From positions 1-13,115 of the forward strand of contig CAZGDV010000078.1 in NCBI GenBank assembly GCA_964524995.1: a DNA stretch of 13,115 nucleotides. Reading direction: 5' to 3'. The notes under the pieces were generated by a model. It was given only the letters and a program-made list of their open reading frames with translations, was not told where the DNA came from and did not search any database. This DNA comes from CAZGDV01 sp964524995 (lineage in GTDB: Bacteria > Chloroflexota > Dehalococcoidia > SZUA-161). Positions 5,382 through 13,115 of this stretch are shown here, in pieces (the stretch's first letter is position 1; each line of letters starts with the position of its first letter). The position numbers were made by a program, and so were the translations under genes.

Positions 5382-5393
5382 AAGGCTAACCAC
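5382..5393 (+). repeat. 12-bp direct repeat, copy 2 (AAGGCTAACCAC)
   Basis: Second copy of the 12-mer seen at 3904-3915, here 45 bases before the rpoB start codon and inside the predicted transcript leader. Confidence 0.35.
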
Positions 5394-5437
5394 GCAATCC
5401 GCTACGTCCACTTTCCCACGTTGAGAGGTGTAGTACT

Positions 5438-8400
5438 ATGACTCTGGCTTCATCCCGTTTTCCGGGAGAACGGAAATCCTATGCCCGCATTCCGGATGTC
5501 CTGGAGACGCCCAACCTGATCCAGATCCAGCAGGAGTCTTACCGCTGGGTCTGCGACCCGGCACTCGATGGCGGCCTCAAGGAGCTGTTCTCCGAGATCT
5601 CGCCGATCAAGGACTTCACCGGCAACCGGTACGAGCTGCATTTTCCCAGCTACGGCTTCGGGGCGAGCGCCGAGATGCCCCATTTCGACGACGGCCGGGA
5701 GTTCTGGGAGTACATGTGGTCAGCAGGCAAGTACACGGAGCGCGAGTGCTACGAGAGGGACCTGACCTATGCACTACCTCTCAAGGTCAAGGTCCAGCTC
5801 ATAGTGAAGGATACGGGCGAGATCAAGGAACAGGATATTTTCATGGGCGACTTCCCGCTAATGACGCAGCGGGGGACGTTCATCGTCAATGGTGCCGAGC
5901 GGGTTGTCGTCAGTCAGCTCGTTCGTTCCCCCGGCGCGTATTTCTCCATCGAGGAGGATGCGGCCACAGGGCGAAGGCTCTGTTCCGCGAAACTCATACC
6001 GACCAGAGGTGCCTGGCTCGAGTTCGAAACAAGCAGCCACGGTGTCATAGCCGTCAAGGTCGACCGCAAGAGGAAGATCCCCGTCACGACCCTCATCCGG
6101 GCAATCAGCGACGAGGACCACCCCTACGGTGAAGACGAGCAGTTGCTCGCCCTCTTCGCGCAGGTTGACGACCACCCCGACATCAAGTACATCCAGACAA
6201 CGATAGACCGCGACCCTTCGGTGAAGAATGAGAACGACGCACTCATCGACTTCTACAAGAGGCTGAGGCCTGGGGACCCGCCGACGCTGGAGAACGCTCG
6301 TGCCCTGGTGCAGTCCCTGTTCTTCAACCCACGCAGGTACGACCTGGGTAAGGTGGGACGCTACAAGCTGAACAAGCGCCTCGGCCAGGGCCTGGACCCG
6401 AGTCAGAGAGTCCTCACCCAGGAAGACCTGGTAGCGATCGTCAGCCGGATGATCATAATCAATAACGGCCTGGATGGCGTGGACGACATCGACCATCTCG
6501 GTAATCGACGCGTACGTGCCGTCGGGGAGTTGTTGCAGAATCAGATACGCGTGGGGCTGCTGCGAATGGAACGCGTCGTCCGGGAGCGCATGAGCTTGCT
6601 GCCACTAGATACGGCGACACCGAGCGCCCTGATCAACAGCCGGCCGGTGATTGCGGCTATCCGCGAGTTCTTCGGCAGCTCACAGCTCTCGCAGTTCATG
6701 GACCAGACTAACCCTCTGGCGGAGTTGACGCACAAGCGCCGCCTGTCGGCGCTGGGTCCCGGTGGTCTTTCCCGCGAGAGGGCTGGCTTCGACGTCAGGG
6801 ACGTCCATCACTCACACTACGGGCGCATCTGCCCCATCGAGACCCCGGAAGGCCCCAACATCGGCCTCATCGGTTCCATGGCTACATACGCACGTGTGAA
6901 CGAATATGGTTTCATCGAGACCCCATACCGCAAAGTCGTGAAGGCGCTTCCGAGCAACTCTCGTGAGCTCGTCGGTAATGCACTGGCCGAGGATGTCACC
7001 GACAGCAAGGGCAAGATGGTGGCCGAGTCAGGGACAGCAGTTACCCTGGAACTGGCCAAGAGAATGGTCAGACTGTCCAAGCGTGACATAAGGATTGTGC
7101 CATTCGTCACCACCGAAGTGCAGTACCTCACCGCTGACGAAGAGGACAAGTACATAATAGCCCAGGCAAACACATTGCTCGACGAGGCCGGGTATTTCGT
7201 CGAGCCGAAGATCGAAGTGAGGCAGGGCGAGAAGTTCTCCATGCAAGCCCCCGACAAGGTGGACTTCGTTGACGTGTCGCCGCGACAGATCGTAAGCGTG
7301 ACGACTTCTCTCATACCCTTCCTGGAACACGATGATGCCAACCGCGCTCTCATGGGATCAAACATGCAGCGTCAGGCTGTGCCGCTTATACGGCCTCGCT
7401 CACCGCTGATCGCCACTGGAATGGAGCGGGAGGCAGCTCGCGACAGTGGTCAAGTCCTGTTCTCTCCTTGCGATGGGGAAGTCACCTCGGTGTCAGCCAA
7501 TAGGGTAGTCGTCCGGGACAAGGACGGCCGCGAGTTCGAATACAAGCTCAGCAAGTTCGCCAGGTCTAACCAGGGTACCTGCATCAATCAAAGGCCTGTG
7601 GTGAGTAAAGGGGACACGGTGCGAAGGGGCCAGGTCCTTGCCGACGGCTCATCGACCGAGGGTGGTGAACTCGCCCTGGGCCAGAACGTGCTGTGCGCTT
7701 TCCTCAGTTGGGGCGGCTACAACTTCGAGGACGCGATCGTGATCTCCGAGGGTCTCGTGAAGAAGGACCTGTTCACATCCGTTCATATCGAGAAATACGA
7801 GGTAGAGGCCAGGGATACCAAGCTCGGACCGGAGGAGATCACCAGAGATATTCCCAACATCGGTGAAGAGAGCCTGCGCAACCTCGACGAGCGTGGCATC
7901 GTGCGTGTCGGTGCCGAGGTCACGTCGGGCGACATACTCGTTGGCAAGATTACACCCAAAGGCGAACGCGGGCTTACAGCGGAGGAGAAGCTTCTGAGGG
8001 CCATATTCGGTGAGAAGGCCCGCGAGGTCAAGGACACTTCGCTCAGAGTGCCGCACGGTGAGTACGGCAAGGTAATCGATGTACATGTCATGTCCCGAGA
8101 CGGCAACCACGACCTTCCACCAGGCATAAACCAGATGGTGCGGGTCTACGTGGCGCAGATGCGCAAGATATGCGCGGGAGACAAGATGGCAGGCCGCCAT
8201 GGCAACAAGGGCGTGATAGCCCGGATACTGCCGGACGAGGACATGCCGTTCCTGCCGGACGGAAGACCGGTGGAGATCCTTCTCAGTCCCCTCGGGGTAC
8301 CTTCCAGGATGAATATCGGACAGCTGCTGGAAACCCACCTGGGTTGGGCCGCTCATGCGCTGGGCATGCACGCTCTATCCCCCGTCTTCGATGGAGCAGA

Positions 8401-9196
8401 TGACAGTTCCATCGAGGACACGCTGGGGCGAGCTTGGATCGTGCGCAGGTCGGGCGCACTCAAGTGGGACCACAACGGTGATACCACGCACATGGACAGG
8501 GTAAGGGATTGGCTTGCAGAACAGGGGTATGATGCCGACAAGGTGCTCAGCGACGAGCACCCCGGCGAGGCGCGCAAGGTCTGCCTCAAGCTATGGCTGA
8601 TGGATGAAGCGGGGATCGATGCCTCTGCCTTCACCGACGAGCAACTCGACGCAATGATGCAGAAGGTACAGCATGACGAAGGACTTTCACCACCCATTTT
8701 CGGCAAGACGACTCTCTGTGACGGCAGAACGGGGGAGGCCTTCGACCAGCCTGTCACCGTGGGTTACATCTACATGCTCAAGCTGATCCACCTTGTTGAA
8801 GACAAGATACACGCGCGGTCGACAGGCCCATACTCGCTGATAACGCAGCAACCGCTGGGCGGTAAAGCCCAGTTCGGCGGCCAGCGATTCGGGGAGATGG
8901 AGGTGTGGGCGCTCGAGGCCTACGGAGCGGCCCATAACCTGCAGGAGATGCTTACCGTGAAGTCTGACGACGTCGTCGGCCGTGTGAAAACCTATGAGGC
9001 CATAGTCAACGGCGAGGACATACTCGAGACCGGTGTGCCCGAGTCATTCAAGGTCCTCGTCAAGGAGCTACAGAGCCTTGGATTGGCGATCGAAGTACTG
9101 AACGAAGAGGACGAAAGAGTGCCCTACCTGCTGGAAACCACACCCGAGGCCCCGAGGCTGGGAATCAACCTGTCCGGGTTTGAGGAGGGCGATTGA
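5438..9196 (+). CDS. rpoB: DNA-directed RNA polymerase subunit beta
   Basis: The complete 1252-residue beta subunit forms one side of the RNA polymerase active-site cleft and binds rifamycins. The N-terminal lobes (from residue 1) lead to the rifampicin region GSSQLSQFMDQTNP, with Asp422, His432, Ser437 and Leu439 matching the residues of drug-sensitive enzymes (E. coli D516, H526, S531, L533). GDKMAGRHGNKG carries the active-site lysines Lys916 and Lys924. The C-terminal clamp-connecting block GGKAQFGGQRFGEMEVWALE is intact. Between FDGADD (about 984) and CDGRTG (about 1094) there are some 110 residues where E. coli has about 35, so there is an insertion of roughly 75 residues. ATG 5438 has a good Shine-Dalgarno, GAGAGGTG (5423-5430). 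The stop codon overlaps the rpoC start by one base. No ribosomal protein gene precedes it. Confidence 0.98.
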   Translation: MTLASSRFPGERKSYARIPDVLETPNLIQIQQESYRWVCDPALDGGLKELFSEISPIKDFTGNRYELHFPSYGFGASAEMPHFDDGREFWEYMWSAGKYTERECYERDLTYALPLKVKVQLIVKDTGEIKEQDIFMGDFPLMTQRGTFIVNGAERVVVSQLVRSPGAYFSIEEDAATGRRLCSAKLIPTRGAWLEFETSSHGVIAVKVDRKRKIPVTTLIRAISDEDHPYGEDEQLLALFAQVDDHPDIKYIQTTIDRDPSVKNENDALIDFYKRLRPGDPPTLENARALVQSLFFNPRRYDLGKVGRYKLNKRLGQGLDPSQRVLTQEDLVAIVSRMIIINNGLDGVDDIDHLGNRRVRAVGELLQNQIRVGLLRMERVVRERMSLLPLDTATPSALINSRPVIAAIREFFGSSQLSQFMDQTNPLAELTHKRRLSALGPGGLSRERAGFDVRDVHHSHYGRICPIETPEGPNIGLIGSMATYARVNEYGFIETPYRKVVKALPSNSRELVGNALAEDVTDSKGKMVAESGTAVTLELAKRMVRLSKRDIRIVPFVTTEVQYLTADEEDKYIIAQANTLLDEAGYFVEPKIEVRQGEKFSMQAPDKVDFVDVSPRQIVSVTTSLIPFLEHDDANRALMGSNMQRQAVPLIRPRSPLIATGMEREAARDSGQVLFSPCDGEVTSVSANRVVVRDKDGREFEYKLSKFARSNQGTCINQRPVVSKGDTVRRGQVLADGSSTEGGELALGQNVLCAFLSWGGYNFEDAIVISEGLVKKDLFTSVHIEKYEVEARDTKLGPEEITRDIPNIGEESLRNLDERGIVRVGAEVTSGDILVGKITPKGERGLTAEEKLLRAIFGEKAREVKDTSLRVPHGEYGKVIDVHVMSRDGNHDLPPGINQMVRVYVAQMRKICAGDKMAGRHGNKGVIARILPDEDMPFLPDGRPVEILLSPLGVPSRMNIGQLLETHLGWAAHALGMHALSPVFDGADDSSIEDTLGRAWIVRRSGALKWDHNGDTTHMDRVRDWLAEQGYDADKVLSDEHPGEARKVCLKLWLMDEAGIDASAFTDEQLDAMMQKVQHDEGLSPPIFGKTTLCDGRTGEAFDQPVTVGYIYMLKLIHLVEDKIHARSTGPYSLITQQPLGGKAQFGGQRFGEMEVWALEAYGAAHNLQEMLTVKSDDVVGRVKTYEAIVNGEDILETGVPESFKVLVKELQSLGLAIEVLNEEDERVPYLLETTPEAPRLGINLSGFEEGD

Positions 9197-12100
9197 TGCT
9201 TGAGGTAAATGACTTCACGACTGTCCGCATATCCCTCGCATCGCCCGAGCAGATCAAGAGTTGGTCGTACGGGGAGGTCACCAAACCCGAGACTTTGAAC
9301 TACCGTACCTTGAAGCCGGAGAAGGACGGGTTATTCTGCGAGAAGATCTTCGGGCCGACGAAGGACTTCGAGTGCTACTGCGGCAAGTACAAGAAGGCAC
9401 GGTACAAGGGCATTATCTGTGACAAGTGCGGCGTCGAGATAGCACGCTCCAAGGTGAGACGCGAACGCATGGGGCACATCAAACTCGCGGCTCCGGTCAG
9501 CCACATCTGGTTCGTGAAGGGTTCGCCCAGCCGCCTGGGGCTGCTGCTCGACATCTCACCCCGCAATCTGGAGCAGGTGATCTACTTTGCCAAGTTCATC
9601 GTTACGAGCGTGAACGAGGAGAAGAAGAGGCAGGCTGTCAACCAGTTGCGGGAGGCGGGCTCCGAGGAACTCTCGGAGATGGGCAAGGCGTCCACGGACA
9701 AGATAGAGGAGTTGCGCGGGCAGTTCGACGCCGAGATAGAGAAGGCCGAGGATGAGGAGAAGGCACAGCAACTCCGTGACAAGCTCCCCGAGGAGACAAA
9801 CAAGCTCAGGCTGCAGCATGAGGAGGCGAAGAGGCAGTTCGAGGGCGAACAGAGGGCGAAGATCGATGACCTCGAGTCGCTCAAGCCTCTCGCGCTCCTG
9901 AGTGCGAGCAAGTACCGCGAGTTGAGGCAGGAATGGGAAGGGGTCTTCCAGGCCGGCATGGGGGCCGAGGCAATGCTCGAAATCCTGAGCACGCTCGACC
10001 CGGAGACCTTGTCCCAGGAACTCCACCAGGAGACAGCTCTCAGCTCCGGGCAGAGACGCAAGAAGGCCATCAAGCGGCTCAAAGTCGTCGAGGCCTTCCG
10101 CAAGAGCGGCAACAAGCCGCAATGGATGATTCAAACGGTCCTTCCTGTTCTGCCGCCCGAGCTGCGCCCAATGGTCCAACTCGACGGCGGTCGGTTCGCC
10201 ACCAGCGACCTGAACGACCTGTATCGTCGCGTCATCAATCGCAACAACCGGCTGAAGAGGCTTCTAGAGATAGGAGCCCCGGAGATAATCATTCGCAACG
10301 AGAAGCGAATGCTCCAGGAGGCCGTTGACTCTCTGATCGACAACGGAAGGCGCGGCAGAGCAGTCGTCACTGGCAACAACCACAAACTGAAGTCGCTATC
10401 GGACATGCTGCGCGGCAAGCAGGGCAGATTCCGCCAGAACCTGCTCGGCAAGCGTGTGGACTACAGCGGGAGGTCGGTCATTGTCGCCGGCCCTGAGTTG
10501 AAGCTTCACCAGTGCGGCCTTCCCCGGCGGATGGCTCTCGAGCTTTTCAAGCCGTTCATCATGCGGCGACTGGTAGCCCGCGGCCTGGCGCTGAACATCA
10601 AGAGCGCAAAGCGGATTGTCGAGCGGGCCAAGCCGGAGGTCTGGGACATACTCGAGGAGGTTGTGAAGGAACGCCCCATATTGCTCAATCGCGCGCCGAC
10701 GCTCCACCGATTGGGAATCCAGGCCTTCCACCCAGTCCTCATCGAGGGCAGCGCCATCCAGGTCCATCCTCTCGTCTGTGTCGCCTTCAACGCCGACTTT
10801 GACGGAGACCAGATGGCTGTCCACGTCCCGCTGTCCAGAGCAGCGGTGGAAGAAGCCAACAAGGTCATGTTGAGCACGTTCAACATGCTGCTCCCGAGCT
10901 CGGGGGACCCGGTGGTAGCGCCGACACTGGACATCGTGCTCGGCTGCTATTACCTGACCTTGATCAAGTCCGGCAAGAAGGGCGAGGGCATGCTCTTCAG
11001 CAGCTTTGACGAGGCGCGCCTTGCCTACGAGCTGGGCATGGTCGACCTCGCTGCCGAGATCGAAGTCAGGGACAGGAGCAACGGCTCGGACCACCTGAAG
11101 ACGAGCGTGGGACGGATCATATTCAACGAGATCTTGCCCGAAGACCTCAGGTTCCGCAACGAGGTGATGAACAAGAAGAGCCTCAAGGAGGTGGTGGCCG
11201 AGTGCTACCGCCGTCATGGCAACGAGATAACAGCTACCATGGTTGACGAGATCAAGCGACTGGGCTTCGAATACGTGACCAGATCGGGAATAACCATAGC
11301 AATCAATGACATCGAGGTGCCCCAGGCCAAGCAGAGGCTTCTCGAGGAAGCAGACCAGAGGATTGCCGAGATCGAGAAACAGTACCAGCGGGGCTTGATC
11401 ACGGATGACGAACGGTATACCAACGCCGTGGCCGTCTGGACACAGGCTACCGAAGACCTGTCAGACGCACTGGACAAGTCCCTCGACAAGCAGGGATCCA
11501 TATACATGATGGCCAACTCCGGGGCCAAGGGTAACATCTCCCAGATTCGACAGATGGCAGGCATGCGGGGACTGATGACGGACCCCTCAGGCAGGATCAT
11601 CGACCTGCCGATCAAGGCCAGCTTCCGTGAAGGCCTGGCGGTCCTGGAGTACTTCATATCGACCCATGGAGCCAGAAAGGGCCTCGCTGACACGGCACTC
11701 CGAACATCGGACAGCGGCTATCTGACCAGAAGGCTCATCGACGTCGCGCAGGAAGTGATAGTAACTGAAGAGGACTGCGGCACGATGTCAGGGATCGGGG
11801 TATCCGAGCCCTCGGACAAGAGCCTGATCATACCTCTCACCGAGAGGATACTCGGCCGCGTGACGACCAGCCCGGTGGCTCACCCGGAGACAGGAGAGAT
11901 TATCGTCGGGCGCAACGAGGAGATCGATGAGAGGAAGGCGGAGGAAATAGTCAAGGCGGACGTGAAGCGAGTCCATGTACGTTCGCCCCTTACTTGCCAG
12001 TCCAGGCGCGGCATATGCCAGATGTGCTACGGCCGTAGCCTCGCCAGAGGGAAAGTGGTGTCCACCGGCGAGGCGGTCGGAATAGTCGCAGCACAGAGCA

Positions 12101-13115
12101 TCGGCGAACCCGGTACACAGCTCACCATGCGCACGTTCCATACCGGCGGCGTGGCCGGCCTCGATATCACAAGTGGTCTGCCACGTGTGGAGGAGCTCTT
12201 CGAAGCGAGGGCCCCCAAAGGACAGGCCATCATCTCAGACATCGAGGGCACGGTCGAGATAGGGCGTACCGACGAGGGCAGGAAGATAAAGGTGATCAGC
12301 TCGGAGTTCTACCGGGACGAGTACAACCTGCCCGAGGGTTACACGGCGAAGGTTGAGGACGGCCAGTGGGTAGACGCTGCCACCATGCTGGCGGAGCCGC
12401 CCGCGGCTGCCGAGGAGGGCGAGACATCTGTCACGCCACCGCTCTTGGCACGTGTCGGGGGGAACGTAGAGATCCGCGATGGCCGAATCTCCATAGTGTA
12501 CGAAGAGAAAGAGGTCCGCGAGTACGTCGTCTCGGCCATGACGCCGGTTATCGTCCAGGACGGTGCTTGGGTGAAGGCCGGGGAACAGCTCACGGAGGGT
12601 CTTGTCCATCCCCAGGACGTACTGCGTATCAGAGGCCGCGAAGCCCTGCAGCAGTACCTTGTCGACGAGGTCCAGAAAGTCTATCGCTCCCAGGGTGTGA
12701 ACATCAATGACAAGCACATCGAAGTGATCGTGAGGCAGATGCTGCGTAAGGTGCGGGTCGACTCACCCGGTGACACAGAACTCCTGCCTGGCGAGCTGGT
12801 CGACAGCCTGGTGTATGAAGACACAAACGCGAAGGTTCTGGCAGAGGGAGGCGAACCGGCAACCGCCCAGCCCGTCCTGCTCGGCATCACCAGGGCTTCC
12901 CTGGCCACGGATAGCTTCCTGGCCAAGGCCTCGTTCCAGGAGACGACCAGGGTGCTGACCGAGGCCGCCGTCAGCGGGGCAGTGGACAGGCTGACCGGGC
13001 TCAAGGAGAATGTCATCATCGGTAAACTCATTCCGGCCAGGAGCGAAGTGTCGATGCTTGCCGCACGACGCCAGCAACTGCCGTCTGCAGAAGAGGACGA
13101 GGAGTTGCCGGAGGA
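9196..13115 (+). CDS. rpoC: DNA-directed RNA polymerase subunit beta' (3' end outside window)
   Basis: The frame is open from ATG 9196 through the last base, giving 1306 codons without a stop, so the C-terminus is missing. The ATG overlaps the rpoB TGA by one base, and AGGAGGG (9183-9189) sits 6 bases upstream. Visible in order: zinc ribbon 1 (Cys60, 62, 75, 78); a charged helical insertion (about 136-230); NLLGKRVDYSGRSV; the catalytic NADFDGD at 532-538 with Asp534, 536 and 538 binding magnesium; the bridge helix and trigger loop (about 771-860) without the large E. coli insertion; and zinc site 2 (Cys861, 934, 941, 944). The C-terminal segment reads IGKLIPARSE where most homologues have LIPAGTG, then turns into an acidic tail (EEDEELPE), so little of the protein is probably missing. 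The frame is intact throughout. Confidence 0.98.
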   Translation, partial: MLEVNDFTTVRISLASPEQIKSWSYGEVTKPETLNYRTLKPEKDGLFCEKIFGPTKDFECYCGKYKKARYKGIICDKCGVEIARSKVRRERMGHIKLAAPVSHIWFVKGSPSRLGLLLDISPRNLEQVIYFAKFIVTSVNEEKKRQAVNQLREAGSEELSEMGKASTDKIEELRGQFDAEIEKAEDEEKAQQLRDKLPEETNKLRLQHEEAKRQFEGEQRAKIDDLESLKPLALLSASKYRELRQEWEGVFQAGMGAEAMLEILSTLDPETLSQELHQETALSSGQRRKKAIKRLKVVEAFRKSGNKPQWMIQTVLPVLPPELRPMVQLDGGRFATSDLNDLYRRVINRNNRLKRLLEIGAPEIIIRNEKRMLQEAVDSLIDNGRRGRAVVTGNNHKLKSLSDMLRGKQGRFRQNLLGKRVDYSGRSVIVAGPELKLHQCGLPRRMALELFKPFIMRRLVARGLALNIKSAKRIVERAKPEVWDILEEVVKERPILLNRAPTLHRLGIQAFHPVLIEGSAIQVHPLVCVAFNADFDGDQMAVHVPLSRAAVEEANKVMLSTFNMLLPSSGDPVVAPTLDIVLGCYYLTLIKSGKKGEGMLFSSFDEARLAYELGMVDLAAEIEVRDRSNGSDHLKTSVGRIIFNEILPEDLRFRNEVMNKKSLKEVVAECYRRHGNEITATMVDEIKRLGFEYVTRSGITIAINDIEVPQAKQRLLEEADQRIAEIEKQYQRGLITDDERYTNAVAVWTQATEDLSDALDKSLDKQGSIYMMANSGAKGNISQIRQMAGMRGLMTDPSGRIIDLPIKASFREGLAVLEYFISTHGARKGLADTALRTSDSGYLTRRLIDVAQEVIVTEEDCGTMSGIGVSEPSDKSLIIPLTERILGRVTTSPVAHPETGEIIVGRNEEIDERKAEEIVKADVKRVHVRSPLTCQSRRGICQMCYGRSLARGKVVSTGEAVGIVAAQSIGEPGTQLTMRTFHTGGVAGLDITSGLPRVEELFEARAPKGQAIISDIEGTVEIGRTDEGRKIKVISSEFYRDEYNLPEGYTAKVEDGQWVDAATMLAEPPAAAEEGETSVTPPLLARVGGNVEIRDGRISIVYEEKEVREYVVSAMTPVIVQDGAWVKAGEQLTEGLVHPQDVLRIRGREALQQYLVDEVQKVYRSQGVNINDKHIEVIVRQMLRKVRVDSPGDTELLPGELVDSLVYEDTNAKVLAEGGEPATAQPVLLGITRASLATDSFLAKASFQETTRVLTEAAVSGAVDRLTGLKENVIIGKLIPARSEVSMLAARRQQLPSAEEDEELPE

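Noticed and set aside
6674..6760. Rifampicin-resistance substitutions in rpoB
   Set aside because: The key positions (Asp422, His432, Ser437, Leu439) all carry the residues of sensitive enzymes.
7649..8371. 240-codon reverse-strand ORF inside rpoB
   Set aside because: Antisense of the most conserved part of the beta subunit; the length follows from codon bias of rpoB.
10396..11217. 273-codon reverse-strand ORF inside rpoC
   Set aside because: Antisense to the catalytic region of beta', with no recognisable domain or start signals.

Overview
The window is a gene-dense bacterial chromosome segment, roughly 58-60% G+C by eye. Every credible gene lies on the + strand. It is housekeeping DNA, with no sign of prophage, transposon, CRISPR or tRNA. 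The best fit is a member of the Chloroflexota, possibly close to Dehalococcoidia. Three things suggest this: a bS22/COX24-type tiny ribosomal protein next to holB, an rpoC with a charged helical insertion after the N-terminal zinc ribbon, and a SpeD-SpeB pair without a spermidine synthase gene. This placement is inference; Actinomycetota-related lineages share some of these traits.

Layout. Positions 1-84 hold the C-terminal part of a tiny Lys/Arg-rich ribosomal protein (bS22/AURKAIP1-COX24 type). Then come holB (DNA polymerase III delta', 130-1164) and ricT/yaaT (PSP1 family, 1167-1967), packed as one unit. A promoter at 2025-2053 precedes a 63-residue helix-turn-helix protein (2106-2297). 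It is followed by a strongly structured leader (2312-2370), a pyruvoyl-dependent decarboxylase of the SpeD family (2399-2794) and an agmatinase-family enzyme (2824-3723).

A 359-bp stretch without a recognised gene (3724-4082) contains a candidate 75-codon ORF whose stop overlaps the start of the next gene. That gene (4083-5198) encodes a response regulator with an unfamiliar C-terminal domain. The last block is rpoB (5438-9196) and rpoC (9196 to the window end, incomplete), with a strong promoter at 5274-5302 and a hairpin/T-tract leader.

How the genes work together. holB belongs to replication (clamp loader), and ricT links by homology to RNA processing. The two polyamine genes could act in sequence: if the SpeD homologue decarboxylates arginine instead of AdoMet, the pair converts arginine to agmatine to putrescine. 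The small HTH protein and the leader hairpins are candidate regulators of that pair. rpoB and rpoC overlap by one base and encode the two catalytic subunits of RNA polymerase. They are not next to the usual rplKAJL ribosomal protein genes and appear to have their own promoter.

The observations most worth following are the SpeD substrate question, the speD leader structure, the response regulator's output domain, the rpoB leader and the lineage insertion in rpoB.
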